64,000 bases of DNA from Hexactinellida sp. DTS-2022 (GCA_028753945.1 JAPNXP010000002.1:3534001-3598000), one strand, 5' to 3'. Positions 1-12,765 are shown, counted from the first letter of the stretch. Program-made: numbers and translations. The notes: generated by a model from the letters alone, not told the origin.

Positions 1-1127
1 GCTTGTACAGAGGCTGTAAACTTTTTTGGAGTTTTACAATCCATTTACAATTTCTTTTCGGCCTCACCTAAAAGATGGAGTATACCTACTGGAAATCTTG
101 AAAAAAGGCATATGTGGTTCAGAGTGTGTCTGATACAAGATGGTCTGCAAGAAGCGATGCTATGAGAGCCCTATTTAAGAACTACTCAGAGATTAAACAG
201 AGTCTAATTAGTATTGCTGAACATTCTGGGCAAACTCCCTCAGCGATTCAGGAAGCTAAATCCCTTGCGAAAAAACTTGACACTTTTGAAACTGCTTTAA
301 TGTGCACTATCTGGAACGACTTGCTTCAAAACTTAAATATAGTTAATAAAGCTACTCAAGAACCCGGAATTGAATTGGGTACAGTGGTGAGGTTATATGA
401 CAGTCTTCTAACATACCTCTCAGAAATCCGTACTCAATTTAACAGTATTGAGTAAAAGGCAAAAGAGTTGTCAGAATGCGACTACAATAACACACGCAAA
501 CGTATGAGGAAAAAGTTTTTTGATGAAGATTCTATCAATGCCACAGCCGACACATTATCAAATATGTGTGCGAGCGACAGATTTCGAACAGAGACGTTCT
601 ATCCTATAATTGACAAGCTTATTAAGGAGATGGATAGACGTCGAGAAGCATACTCCATGTTGGATGACAGATTTTGCTTCCTAGTTGACAAATCAATGTC
701 CAGGAGTGAATTAATTTCGACAGCAAGGAGTCTAGTAGATACTTATTCCAGTGATTTGGAGGAACACTTTATTGATGAATTTATGTTATTCTCAAACATG
801 TATCCGGAGAGGCAAACTGTAAGTGAGATGCTAAAGCTACAAATACAATATGGACTAATAGCAAGTTTTCCTAACTTACACATCGCACTTAGAATTTATC
901 TTTCAATGTTTGTGACCAGTTGTGAGGGTGAGAGATCGTTTTCCAAACTGAAGAGAATAAAAAATTGCTTAAGGTCAACTATGGGCCAAGACAGACTGTC
1001 TTCTCTCTCCTTACTTTCTATCGAGAGTGACCTGCTTAGAAAGTTGGACACTGATGTAGTTATCAGAGATTTTGCTTTGAAGAAAAGCCGTAAAGCATGC
1101 GTAAATAATAATTGTGTTATTATATAA
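1..1127 (+). pseudogene. hAT transposase, C-terminal part (ZMYM1-like), broken
   Basis: The left edge is cut by the window. Frame 1 reads NFFGVLQSIYNFFSAS, then coding moves to the frame of position 114 (VSDTRWSARSDAMRAL), so there is an indel near base 90. That frame meets an in-frame TAA at 453-455 and resumes at 468. The last third (CEGERSFSKLKRIKNCLR) is the hAT C-terminal dimerisation region. Family knowledge: these DDE enzymes cut and paste elements with 8-bp target duplications. At least one frameshift and one stop make it a dead copy. The hAT-type terminal repeat at 1333-1348 is probably its own right end. The family is clear; the exact subfamily is not. Confidence 0.8.
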
Positions 1128-1332
1128 TATATCTCGGCAGTGGGCAACTGTCTTTACTGATTTATAGTTTTAATAATTATGACAAGAAGGTATAAAAGAA
1201 TAATTTGAATTATTAACTTCGACTTTTCCTAGGTAACAAATTTTTCGTAGGTCCAAAATTTTCGTAGTCCCCAAATTTTAGTAGGCCCCAAATTTTTCGT
1301 AGGCCCTAGGCACAGTGCCTACTGTGCCTATT

Positions 1333-1348
1333 GGATAATCCGGCCCTG
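1333..1348. repeat. Right terminal inverted repeat of the hAT element
   Basis: Read on the minus strand it begins CAGGGCCGGATTATCC, a typical hAT terminus, 200 bp beyond the transposase stop. It closely resembles the left end of the hAT element at 5981 (CAGGGCCGGATTT). The left end and target duplication lie outside the window. Confidence 0.65.
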
Positions 1349-2290
1349 ATGGTGGTGTGATTTCCGAGATGTCACATAAAAATTCTTATTAAAAAATAAG
1401 CTATCACATCCTAGAAATATCAGTAATACATTTCAAGGTAAATGGTCTAATTTAGAATGTTTCAATATAATTTTGCGCATCACATAATAATTTTTGTCTT
1501 CCAAAATCTGAATTTTGGGAGAAAAGTATTCTCACAAAGTGACGTAGACGGGGTTGATTCTAGAGAAGACGCTAGAGTAGTTGAAGGTTCTAAAAATGAA
1601 ATACAAACCTACTAATGATAGTTCTATAGAATATCCGAGCTGATTTCCATTATTCGGAACAACGACATCAGGGTGTATGTTTCTATTCTCTAATTGATAG
1701 AAATCGATCATAAGATGAACAATATGTAGAAAGAATCCCGAAAAAATGAAAACTAAACTCGTAATTCGAGATTCATCACCCCAAATAATTTCAACTAACT
1801 GGGAAGAACTTAGATAGGCCTAATGAAGTATGTAGTATAACATTGAGAATGAATCCATACTACTTAGAACCATGTAACCGCCTATGGACAGTCAAATGCT
1901 TATTCTAAAACTATCTACATAGTATAATATAATTCAAAGGATTCAAAGAAAACATTTATGATCAAACTCTATTTATTTGTGATTTTTAGTACTGTTGGGT
2001 AGATTTCTGAGATCGTAGAATCCTGAGATTCCTGTACTAAAAAACCATGGATGCAATAGTAGCATAGAATCGTGAGATTCTATGGTGAATCTCGAGATTC
2101 ATTTGTGGGTAGATATTAATTAAGATGATCACAGTTCATTACGTTACTACTTACTAGGATTGAAGTATATAATCGAAAACTATGTAAATATCAGTATACT
2201 CTAATATTCTTTTCTTTTGACTTTTATTCTCTAAACAAACACTATCTGTAAAGATCTACGTTGATAATTCTTGTAACGTTGAAACTTGAA
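1349..2290. other. Non-coding stretch upstream of the integrase gene
   Basis: No reading frame or RNA gene is supported. At about 2010-2105 the motif GAGATTC / GAATC recurs several times in both orientations. The rest is plain AT-rich sequence. Confidence 0.5.
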
Positions 2291-4675
2291 ATGAATTCTA
2301 CTGAATTTGGAGAAATTGTCAAGTTCCTTGAAAGTGGTTGCATTCCTGATAAATTGAAACATTCCGCTCAAGGACAATTGAATTTCAAGAGAAGGGCAGG
2401 AAATTATACCCTCTCCGAATCTAGACAACTGTATAAAGTATGTTGATTCTCCTCAATATAATACCACTTTATAATGCACCAATCAATTATTGCCCCCATT
2501 CTCCCCAGTCTTTTGGGTAACTATGATTATCATAGTTGTAAAATTGGAATAGAAAAATAATTGATCTTTGCAATAATTTAGCAGAAACACTTCAAAATTG
2601 TTTATTGTTTACAATCCATTAATCTTGTATTAGAAGATCGTTCAGAATGAAAACGAGTTGAGGCTTCAGGTTCCTATTCATGAAGATATTAGTCAGATTT
2701 ACAAACAATATCACGATTCACTTGGTCACCCTGGGATAAATTCCACTCTACAAGCAATCAAGCAGATATACACTTGGCCCGGGATGTATGTGGATGTTAC
2801 CAATTATGTAAGTAATTTTTGATTGAATTACGATTTTGCATCTTGTGTATCTCGAAAACATCTTTAACTTCGACACAATTTTTGAAAATCCTCATGATAT
2901 GTTATTATAGGTGAAACTTGTGACATTTGTCAACAAACAGCTGTGCTACCACCTAATCCTCAAAAGAAGCTGCAACATATTCCACCTCCAAATGTTCCAT
3001 GGAATCATCTTGGGATGGATCTAATATGCGATCTCCCTGAAACATCAGATGGCTACAAACACATTCTTGTTACTGTGTGTTACCTTTCTAAGAACTTCGT
3101 CGCTCGAGCACTCAAAATAAAACAACTATTGAGGTTCTAGGTCAATTGGAAGATATCTACCTCGAGCTAGGATTACCCGATATCATTCAACACGACCAAG
3201 GGAAGGAATTTACATCTAAGGTACTTATGCTAAATTAATTAGAATTATATACAATAATATATTTGTATTACATTTAGTATAGTTCTAGTACCTAACTAAC
3301 ATATTTGTATAATTGTCATATTTTCCTAGATATTTCAGGAGTTCCATCATAGATTGTATTTTCAAAATCGCAGTACTCGAGCATACCACCCAATGGCGAA
3401 TGGATTGGTTGAGGCTCATAACAAATACTGAAAACATAAGATTTTTAGCATTTTAAATAATTTGTTTCGAGATTTATCTTTAATTATAATACAGTGGAAT
3501 CCGCTTAATTAATCGGGAGACGGATTAATAACGGGTATTCTGCTTATTCGGGACAAAGATTTAGAACGGATTCTTATCTTTGATAAGAATCCGAAATATG
3601 CTCTGAGGTGTCCCAATTATGCAGCTTCTACTGTAATACTAATTATTTCACCAGTAAGTTGAAATTGAACAAGATGCACATTCAGTGTGGAAAGGATTGG
3701 ACTCAACTCCTAAAATCCGCTGTGCTTTGCATGAACTCCACGTTCAAAAAGTCTCATGGCACTACACCATTCAGAATTATGTGGGGTAAAGATTCTCGGT
3801 ATGAAGAACTTGTCCAATCCGCCAACAATGTATCAGTGTCTGCAGAGGAGGATTTTGATGAGGAAAGCAATCTTTTCTCTATGCGACTTTCTTGCTGAAA
3901 AAGATGAGGAAGACATTTTCTCTCCCCCAACTGAACACCCAGATGATTCCATTGCTGCACTGACGGAATTTCGTGATACCACGTGCAGACTTGCTGGTGA
4001 AAATATTCTGACTGAGCAACTGAAGCAAATGAGGCAATATGATAATTAAGTGACTCAAAATAGGTTTGTTTGCAAGCACTATTTGCTTCTTTTACTTATG
4101 TAATATAGGGCATTTCGATAGAAAATGTTTCAAAATCTATTCATTTGATTGTAATAATTTGGCTTGTTCAAAGTATCTGAAATATAGTTCGAAAAATCGA
4201 TACATTCGATCAAAGTACAATATTAAATTTAGTTCACTGCTTGGTGTTAACTTGACTTGATTGTAATTATATAGATCTGAGATACACGAGGGTGATGAAA
4301 TTTTGTATACTAACATGCCCAAATTAAAGAAAATGCCTAATACTAAACAACAGGAGAAATATATCGGTCCATTTACTGTCTCGCGGATAACAGATAGCCA
4401 TGCCTTCATCCCACACACCAAAGGATTGAAAAAGGACAATAAAATTCAGATCGATCTAGTTCGACCTTACCATCAACGCGAGAATACCTTGAGTCGAACT
4501 AAATCAAGTAGAGAAAGTCGGAAGTTTCTAAGGATCAGCCAGCAAGCAAGAAGCCACAAATGGTATTTAGATTTAATTTCGGAATGAAATGTGTTGACTA
4601 CTAGTTGACGTATATATTACAAAATATTTCATCTCCTTTTAGGACATACAGCAACTGTTTGGATTCTCGAGGCAA
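2291..4675 (+). pseudogene. Integrase half of a spliced Ginger-like transposase gene, broken
   Basis: Exons with GT-AG borders are visible at 2291-2437, 2634-2807, 2911-3220 and from 3330. Exon 2 has the zinc-binding histidines (YHDSLGHPG) and exon 3 the cysteine pair (CDIC). The DDE core follows: D in GMDLICDLP, D in QHDQGKEF, E in ANGLVEAHNK. A later block (3660-3895) and a C-terminal block (4270-4570, YIGPFTVSRI) resemble the integrase tail. Two single-A losses (near 2915 and 3122) shift the frame, a TGA follows LVEAHNKY at 3429, and another shift lies near 3895. A short exon candidate at 4643-4675 is less certain. No reverse transcriptase or gag is seen. With the OTU exons downstream this fits the Ginger DNA transposons; a domesticated Gypsy-type integrase is the alternative. 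Confidence 0.7.
3492..3633. mobile_element. Possible short Tc1/pogo-type MITE inside the integrase gene
   Basis: Starts CAGTGGAATCCG after a TA and ends with a loosely matching inverted end before a TA. It falls exactly where the integrase exon loses its frame. The inverted repeats match only partly. Confidence 0.35.
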
Positions 4676-4687
4676 GTAATACTTTAA

Positions 4688-5558
4688 GGAGATAGAGGCT
4701 CAAATTGATATCTATTATTAGATAATGCAAAAATTCTTGTTGAAGCATTCCAACTATACTTTTATACACTATCTATCCAATTCCGCAAGAAAAAATCGAT
4801 TCGGACATTTTTTTTACATTTTTGACCCCACGAAAGGTCCAAATCATCTTTTTATAAAATAATATGGCCATAGAGTAGTCAATTATTGTAAATTTATGAA
4901 AAAGGAAAAATTTTAGTTTAGCCACTCCTAGTTATACTTTTACATGCCACCTATCTAGATCCGAAAGAAAAAGTTGATTCGGACATTCTTTTAACCTTTT
5001 TGACGTCACTAAAGGTCAAAATCACCGTCATTTTGTACAAATACATTCCGTAAGAATTTCTCGGGAGTGACCTTGTTTATGTAGAGGATATCTCAAAAGA
5101 TATAAGTCGAAGAAAAAAAAACTTATCCTCAAAAATGATCCTTGTCAGTAGAGCTACCAGATCCGCCGTGTCGATTTTCAACTGTAATACAAAGTTATAG
5201 AGTTAATAATTAATCAGAGCCAAATATTGGTAAAATTTGGGCAATTATATGAAAATCTATAGAAAAAAATAATTAAATTGATTCTGATAAATGTACGTGG
5301 CGGATCTGATGTAACTAATAGTAAAGAGTTAAATTGGCACTATTACAGAACTTGCGCCTAATAGAGTAAATTGCTAGCTCTTACATTATCTAGTATGGAT
5401 TCACTATTAGGCTAAAGTTTGACTATCAATATCTAATTCAAATTCTTCGATTTTAGAAATTCTGAGTTTCTACGTCCTTCTTAGAATAAGTTGTACTGTC
5501 CAAAAACGCAATAATAATTGGGGGTTATCGGGTGTCTAAAATTTGAGCCTCTATCTCC
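4688..5558. mobile_element. TTAA-flanked MITE, family G (871 bp)
   Basis: The terminal inverted repeat GGAGATAGAGGCTCAAATT is perfect at both ends, and TTAA flanks the element at 4684-4687 and 5559-5562. No ORF. Internally a segment with CGATTCGGACATT is repeated about 180 bp apart. It lies in an intron of the integrase/OTU gene. TTAA duplication is shared by Kolobok and piggyBac; the GG terminus does not fit the usual CC start of piggyBac. Confidence 0.8.
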
Positions 5559-5909
5559 TTAAAAACTTGATGACTTCAAGGTATTTAAAACACTAACTTG
5601 TCGTCTCGTAATATTTACTGTAAACAATTGTTCAATCGACTTCAAAGCATACTCACAATTCAGTGTTTTTTCACTATTTGCGCACCAATGAATAATTAAG
5701 TAATTGTCTTTTATCTCCCTTAAAGGTAATTCTACGACGAAATGTACAGGAAAACACCTTTATGACACCACTCCATGAAGAGTTGCACAATAAGCTCCAA
5801 AAATATCATGAGCACGTGCCAAACACTCTCATATTCAGTTTTCTTGATGATATTACTGAAGAAGCAATGGTAATAATTATATTTGAGAATAATGTTTACT
5901 AGCAGCTAG

Positions 5910-7552
5910 CAAGGGCCTTGCCAGAGTTTTGGATTGGGGGGTCCTGAGCGAGTGAAGCGAGTTAATAAGGGGGTCAGGGGCAGGGCCGGATTTGGGTTGC
6001 GCGGGGCCCGTGGCATATTTTTCCGCGCGGGGCCCCTTGATCATATTGCAAACGATTAAAATTGGCTTCCTTTAGCCCACAGAAAACTGATTTTTGGTTG
6101 GATCAATCATGGAGTGCTAGGGAAAATATTGCCTACTCATAAAATATTTAAGATTAACGAAGTTCCTTTTCCTCCCCATGCCATCCAGTGTATTATACAA
6201 CCATTTGTAAATACGCTCCTAATCCTGGTATGATACAATTTTCATACGCCTAAATCACAAATTAATGTTACGGTATAGGAGAGGATTCCAAATTTTCGCG
6301 CTCCTAAATTCATATTTTCCAAAAATAATACTCCAAAAGGAGCGTCTCGCGCTCCTGGATAATTCCTTGATGCCATCAACATTTCACATGTGTGTTAACG
6401 AAATTAAAACTCGATTGTTGTATGTGGGTATGTTTGTCTGGCTTGTATTCATGTGATAGGAGAATAGAAACCGCACTTATAATTGAGATAGAGGCTAGCT
6501 TCCAAATAGACATATAGGTAAACAAGTATGCTGATTCTAAACTTCGCATTTAGAAATTTCTAATATATTTACTGTTGTGGTTTTTAATAAAGTAAATAAA
6601 TTGCTGAAAATTCAAAATGAACCCAGAGGCTGGCTTCCAGTTGGTGTAATAGGTGAACGAGTGAGTGTGCTGATTCCGATTCACGCATTAAAAAAATTCA
6701 ACATGAATATTTATTGTTGTTGCTGACAAAATATGTAAACAAATCGGTGAAATTCAAAATTATGGAGTCATAAAATTATTGGTTTAGGGAGGGGTAAGGC
6801 CGCGTAGCTGCCGTTAACTTGATGTGTGTAGCACCGATCCGTCACAAAGCTACCTAGAAAGAAGGGCTCGTGTTTACGAATAAAGAAATATAGTACATCT
6901 GAATTTAGTCTGAAATTCAATACGTTTGCAGAGCCGAGGCACGGGATTAGAACCTGTCTGGCAAGGGAGTTTAAGAGCGAGCGTAGCGAGTGATTGATTT
7001 GGGATCTGGGGGCTTGCCCCCCGATTTTTTTGTAAACTTAATACTTGTTAAATTCTCAGGACAATTAGTAGAATTTGGATTAATTATTAATATTAGTAAA
7101 TAAGACCCTAGTTCATTTAGTCGAAAATCAAAGAATTAGGTCACGTTGGTATGATAGTTGCTTCATTGCGCGGGACAAAGAGACTATATAGTAATACTCA
7201 AACTATGGCACATAAAGTAGATACATCGAATTTGAACATTTTTTGTCTAAAAAAATCTACCCACCGGAGGGTCCCAAGCGCGGGGCCCCCGGCATATGCC
7301 GCATCTGCCGTATGGTAAATCCGGGCCTGGTCAGGGGGCATTGCCCCCAGCGAATTAAAGAAATTACTTTGACAAAATCCCGATTTGCGTTACGGGAAAC
7401 TCTATTGCAGTAATCTCTACTCATTTAAAAAAAACCCCACTAAATTACATTTCAATAAACCTAGTAGGCTATAGCTTGGCCTATTTTTATGTTTATTCTG
7501 ACTAATCGGGAGGTCCTAGGACCGCCAGGACCTCCCCCTCCCTACGCCACTG
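5910..7552. mobile_element. Outer hAT-type element
   Basis: The right end read inward begins CAGTGGCGTAGGGAGGGGG, a common hAT terminus; the left end is CAAGGGCCTTGCCAGAG. Flanking 8-mers are GCAGCTAG (5902-5909) and GCAGGTAG (7553-7560), one mismatch. It carries no ORF. Its body is split by the inner hAT at 5981-7329. Confidence 0.55.
5981..7329. mobile_element. Inner non-autonomous hAT element with perfect 8-bp duplication
   Basis: Ends are CAGGGCCGGATTT on the left and, inverted, CAGGCCCGGATTTACC on the right, followed by GC-rich subterminal sequence. The target duplication GTCAGGGG is exact (5973-5980 and 7330-7337). There is no transposase. A GAGCGAGCGTAGCGAGTGA ... GGGGG/CCCCC motif inside (about 6970-7025) recurs in the outer element and near 15600. 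Confidence 0.85.
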
Positions 7553-8602
7553 GCAGGTAGTTACTACTAGATCATGCCTCATAATTAAATCTAATTTATA
7601 TCTAGAAAACAGAGTTCAGGGAACTCTTACTGAGTTGGAGGACTGATCTCTACCCCGCGTTCGGAGACATTCTTGCAGCTAAATACACCTTTAAAGTATT
7701 GTATGCAGTTTTAAGTATAGTACAGTTATTATTTGATATACAATAAAATTACAAATATTTACATTGTAACTACCTTTTGATACGTATCGTCTGATAATAT
7801 ACAATTTCGATAGTTATACTAGCTATTATTTAAAAGTTATTAATTAAATACAAGTGATTAAAACTACTTCTAAAATTCTAAGCAGCACCTGATGTTACAT
7901 ACAAACACAATATTTTAGGCAATCCAATATCTCAACACGATACTTTGGGGCATCTTTCCATAAGGCTGGCCGAATAGTGGTCCGGAGTTAGTCTCAGAAA
8001 GCCCTAGTATTGCTGTTATGGATGAAAAGTGGCAGAGAGAGAAATGTACTCTATTGGGGCTGACTTTTCACTCAGCCATCAAGCAGCCGATAAGCCTGAA
8101 AGGAAAGCCTCTGAGTCAATACGCGCCATCGGAGACAGAGAGTATTGTTGGAGATGGAAATTGTCTCTTTCGGTGCTTATCGAAGATAATCACTGGAAGT
8201 CAAGAGAGTCATTTACAACTTCGAGCTATAATATCTAGATTTATAGCAAATGAGGGTACAACTCAGCTCCAGTGGTATTTTCGCCAGAAAAAGATGTATC
8301 CATCCAACTACTTACTAGATGAAAACCTGGTTAGTATAGAAGGCTCCTGGGCAGGAGATGTAGAAATCATGGCTGCTGCTTGTATCCTCCAGGCAGATAT
8401 ATTTGTTGCGAACAACGATTACATACCTGAAGGCACCTTAATTCGTGAGGTACGGTGGAGCATGCTCAGAGCTAATGATGAATCTAACACATCCATCTAC
8501 ATTACCAACTATTTGAACCATTACGAACCTGTAATTTCAATGCTTAATTCCTCAACTCTTACCTATGGAACGACATCTACTAACTTCATTAAGATCGAAT
8601 GA

Positions 8603-9564
8603 CGATTATCCACAATATCTCAATCCTCAGAATAATATTCGTTTAAACATCATTGATTTTCGAAAGCGCTCAAAGGCAAGGTACATCGAACTTTGTGGGG
8701 ACCTCTGCCCGAGGTTATTCAGGCAACGCAATGCCTATCATGGTGAGCCCAGATAATGGATACGCGACCTGCAACGACATATCCCAGTGGCGAAAACGCG
8801 ACAGAACGCTACACCAACACTCAACCATCCAAAGTGTATTGCGGGAAAGGGAACGCAACTGACGAGTCCAAGCCGGGTCGAAACACAAATAATATCAGGT
8901 GAGTTGTAATTAATTAATTGTTTTATATGTGAGTGTCTGTTTAAATTAGGGCTGAAACGAATATTCGAAATGTAACGAACGAACCTTTTTCTAAACGAAC
9001 GAATATACAAACATTCGTTCGTTTTGATGGATAAGCATTATATCAATTCAAGACTTTAATACAGAGGAAAATGGTCATTTGTTTATGTTACAATAGTTTA
9101 ATGATATTGCATTCCAAATATACTTTGTATATGAAGATTTTTATTATGTAAGGTATTTCAATCGTGTTTTCAGAAAACAATCACTAATCGTGATATATTA
9201 GGAAGTGCAATCATGAATAATTAGAATTCTTCAGAGGTACCAAAATTTTCAATTCGTGTGAACACTGTGACGCAAATCAAATAAATTATTATCAATAGTA
9301 TTACGTATTAGAGTTGATATAGTTGACAAAATATTATACATTATGGATTTTGGATAGGTATGCAAATCATCATTCTAAGCCGATTTAGTGAAATTTATGT
9401 TATTAATATATTTTCAAAAATGAATATTTTGCTTTGAAATTTACATGACAGGTTTTCATAGGTGATACAGACATGTGACTAAAAGGAAGATTTCATATAA
9501 TGAATATTTTGGAATTATACGGAAAAACCGAGGTCTAAATTTGAGCGAAAATTGCTAAGTCATC
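8603..9564. other. Mostly non-coding; possible extra gene end and a hAT-like terminus
   Basis: 8603-8860 is open in two frames, neither recognised. At 8948-9025 a GGGCTGAAACGAATATTCG stretch with several ACGAACGAA repeats resembles a hAT terminus, but no partner end or duplication was found. Confidence 0.35.
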
Positions 9565-9645
9565 TTAAGGATGCTTCGACTGAGATTTTTGGCGCTTTAG
9601 TTGCAAAATTGAAAAGCGTTTTTATACAGTACATAATATTAATAG

Positions 9646-10020
9646 ATATAGTGATAATGGATAAAGTGATATATTGGATATAGTGATAATTTTGTAGCTT
9701 TAGGTGCGCCCCCGAGCAAATCCCATACAAATTTTATTGGTTATAGTGATATCAATATTGGATATAGTGATAATTTGTGTACAGATTAGAGAAGAATATT
9801 GGATTTTTGACCTTCCTTGGACCCCATAATTTCATATTTTACGGTATAAATATCGTTACCACTTGAATTTGACTATTCTTTTCAGAATATAAGTATTGAC
9901 AATGTATACAGTCATATATTAGATGCGGTGATACAGTGGATATAGTGATATAATGTGTATAGTGATATATTGGATATAGTGATATATTGGATATAGTGAT
10001 ATATTGGATATAGTGATAAT
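9646..10020. repeat. Tandem repeat of a 17-bp unit, ATAGTGATATATTGGAT
   Basis: Degenerate copies start near 9646; the clearest run is 9946-10018, with four units. The array ends next to the MITE at 10075, and an inverted half unit sits at 10049-10065. Confidence 0.75.
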
Positions 10021-10074
10021 TTGGCCACAAATCAGATGTCCCCACCATTATCACTATATCCAATATGTACTGTA

Positions 10075-10250
10075 CAGTTGAAACCGGATATTTTTAACAC
10101 ATTCTTTACACGAAAATTTGTTAAAAATATCCGATTGTTAAAAATACCCGATTTTATAACAACAACAATAATTAATTATTTACAAGAAAATGTGATAAAA
10201 ATATCCGATTGTTAAAAATATCCGGTGTTTAAAATATCCGGTTTCAACTG
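10075..10250. mobile_element. 176-bp Tc1/mariner-type MITE
   Basis: Terminal inverted repeat CAGTTGAAACCGGATATTTT (one or two mismatches at the other end), flanked by TA on both sides (10073-10074, 10251-10252). The motif TTAAAAATATCCG repeats inside. No ORF. Confidence 0.8.
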
Positions 10251-10572
10251 TACATTGAAATGAAGCTAATATATCATAGAATTATTTGAGAAGTAAAAGT
10301 ATTTGAAATACATTCTCAAAAGTCTTCAGAATGCCAATTTAGTGACGTTATTATTGATGATTCAGCATTATTCAATATCGCAACAGACATTTTTTGATAA
10401 TCTAGGTAATATATCGTCACTTAAATAATTATATCATATAAACCTATATTAATAATCACATATATCTCAGTGGTCAGCATATATGGCCAACAATCAGTTG
10501 ATCATGGGTTGGAATCCCTGTACTGCATATATTTTTCCATTCTTATTGAATTATCAACAGATTGATTGACTA

Positions 10573-11135
10573 CACTGCCTGGCCAAAAGTATTAGTACTA
10601 CAATAATTATTTTATAAACAGTCAGGGTACCTAGCAACATACTAACGTTTCTGGGTGCTTCTACAATATTATTTTTATGAAACGATATCTTAAGTATAAG
10701 AATATAGCAATTTTTTTAAATTTTAATTTCTATAGTGGTTATAAACTCATTAACTATATAATGAGCTAATTAAATATTTAATTTCGGATAATTATGAGGC
10801 AATTAAAATATACAAATTCTGATTTCGGATTTGAATTCCTCACAATCGAACTACTCTAGGTGCTAAATATCTAATCATTACGAACATTTTATACTGCGAT
10901 ACAGCCTCATTCCCATTGATGCCACTTGCGCCACAAGTGGCACGTGGCAATTACACTATGCCACTTGATGGATATTTTTTGAAAATTTCCTGATGTCAAT
11001 TTTTTATTTATTTATATATATAGAACTAAATGTAAAGTAGTTTAGAGTATTTTGTATAGCCTTCAAAATTTTGCTAGAAGAATAATTTGTCTGCATTTTA
11101 ATACCTCTTGTTCAAATACTTTTGGCCAGGGAGTG
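10573..11135. mobile_element. Tc1/mariner-type MITE, family T, copy 1 (563 bp)
   Basis: Ends CACTGCCTGGCCAAAAGTATT and its inverse, TA on both sides. Copies 2 and 3 are at 20111 and 44568. The related family E copy at 30.9 kb lacks it, so the insertion is visible by comparison. It contains an internal GCCACTTGTGGC-type palindrome. Confidence 0.85.
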
Positions 11136-11490
11136 TATATGATATATTTCATATCAATTCAAATATATATTTAGTATATACTTACTGTATCCCAACTAGT
11201 GTAGACATATTATACATATTACAACATTAATCACCACGTTATCCCTCTATTATTCCGGAAAGGATGTCCCAAAGAAAGCGAAATCAGATAATATTGAGAG
11301 ACCTGTATGGAATTCGATTAATTATTGCAAATTATATATTTAAATGATTTAGCTAACGGTAGCTTAACGGAATATTCCAAACCGGGATGAAACACCAGTG
11401 AATCTTATCTATTGTCTGTAAGAATAATTTATGTAACTTTAGTCACTAATATCTCAAATTCCATAATTTTACACTTCGATGAATATTTTC

Positions 11491-11848
11491 CTAAGTTGTT
11501 TAATACGTTTTTATTGTCTACGTATTACGTATAATACGTATAATGTAATACGTATTATACATATACCTTACTTATAATATCGAGCTCATGGAATTTGAAT
11601 TGAATAACCTTCGGTTTAATCGTTATTCTTATATTGTTAATCGACTCGTAGTATAGTTTGTATAATACAAATATGATTATTTGTTAGATGTTGTTTTATA
11701 ACAAGAATTAGAAATATTCTATTGAATTTACTTCAAAGATATCCCTGGTTGATCATAGATTTTAGGTATAATACGTACTGGTGGATAGCGTATCACGTAT
11801 AATACGTATTATACGTATTATACGCAATACTCGTATTAAACAGCTTAG
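11491..11848. mobile_element. 358-bp MITE with 8-bp target duplication
   Basis: Inverted ends CTAAGTTGTTTAATACG / CTAAGCTGTTTAATACG and a perfect 8-bp duplication ATATTTTC (11483-11490, 11849-11856). The subterminal parts consist of repeated TATAATACGTATTATA palindromes. An 8-bp duplication suggests hAT mobilisation, though the terminus does not begin CAG. Confidence 0.7.
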
Positions 11849-12590
11849 ATATTTTCTAAACGAAAGAACACGTCTAGAGCTCTGAAATAATGGATACACT
11901 TGTATTTAGTATAAGTAAATTTATGATGCTTTGTACTGAACGTGCAATAGTTTCATATATATTTGACACAAGAAAGGAAAAATATCTCATTTTATTGAAT
12001 CTTTTTGTCAATTTCCCTTCGTTTATATATCCAGTAACATAATACTGCCTCGATTTATCCAGAAGTGCATACCTTTTTCTAACAGTTGTTAAGAAATAAC
12101 CCAGATGTTTTTAAAACTCTAGCTTCTATAGTTTCGTCAAATTAATTAAGTCAATTTCAAAACCTCAGTGTTATTGCTATGGAAGCCTTATTTCTAAAGA
12201 ATTCAATAGCTTGCCGAAAATAGAACAATGAAAGTTATGCTGATATGCGGAATCTTAGTTAGTTAACGGTAGACTTCCTAACTGATACACGTAGTATCAG
12301 GAGGAAAACAGGTATTACAAATAATTCAAATTTCCACAAAATTCGGATTTAGACATGGTTTTGTACACTATCTATTTCATTCAAAAATCAAAATTTTCAG
12401 AAATTGTTATGATGACGTAGGATAAAAGTGAACTGCTCCACTTGCCTGCCACTTGCTTTTGTAAATTCTAAATGTTATAATTTCACCGTAGAAATACCCG
12501 AAATAAGATATTAGACTAAATAATATCTATTTAGTATATTTGGTTTGACTAATACAGAGTTGTGACCAATATAACTCAGATGGTGCTAGG

Positions 12591-12765
12591 ACATCTTGCC
12601 GAAAGACATCTCGCCGAAAGACATTTTGCCGAAAGGATATCTTGCCGAAAGACATCTTGCCGAAAAGACATCTTGCCGAAAGGATATCTTGCCGAAAGAC
12701 ATCTTGCCGAAAAGACATCTTGCCGAAAAGACATCTTGCCGAAAGACATTGTGCCGAAAGCCATT
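12591..12765. repeat. Left terminal tandem array of the MULE
   Basis: About eleven units of TTGCCGAAAGACATC with length variants (GGATATC, AAGACATC). The inverted counterpart is at 14803-14910. Open frames across it are by-products of the repeat. Confidence 0.85.

Larger units (their letters stand above)
5726..8602 (+). pseudogene. OTU cysteine-protease half of the same spliced gene
   Basis: Three exons in one continuous phase: 5726-5869 (48 codons), 7606-7695 (30 codons) and 7919-8602, all with AG before and GT after where applicable. The last contains an OTU deubiquitinase-type domain: catalytic Cys in GDGNCLFRCLS, the SWAGDVEIMAAA block, and the late His in NYLNHYEPV. An in-frame TAA (within the reading ...GIFP*GWPNSG, about 7960) breaks the last exon upstream of the ATG at 8018, so only the OTU domain itself remains open. 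The intron 5870-7605 contains the hAT-in-hAT pair. OTU domains joined to an integrase are known from Ginger elements. Readable coding may go on past 8602 in shifted frames (8565-8860), which I do not recognise. Confidence 0.7.

Noticed and set aside
8738..9010. 90-residue minus-strand frame
   Set aside because: Overlaps the end of the OTU region and a hAT-like terminus; no recognisable domain.
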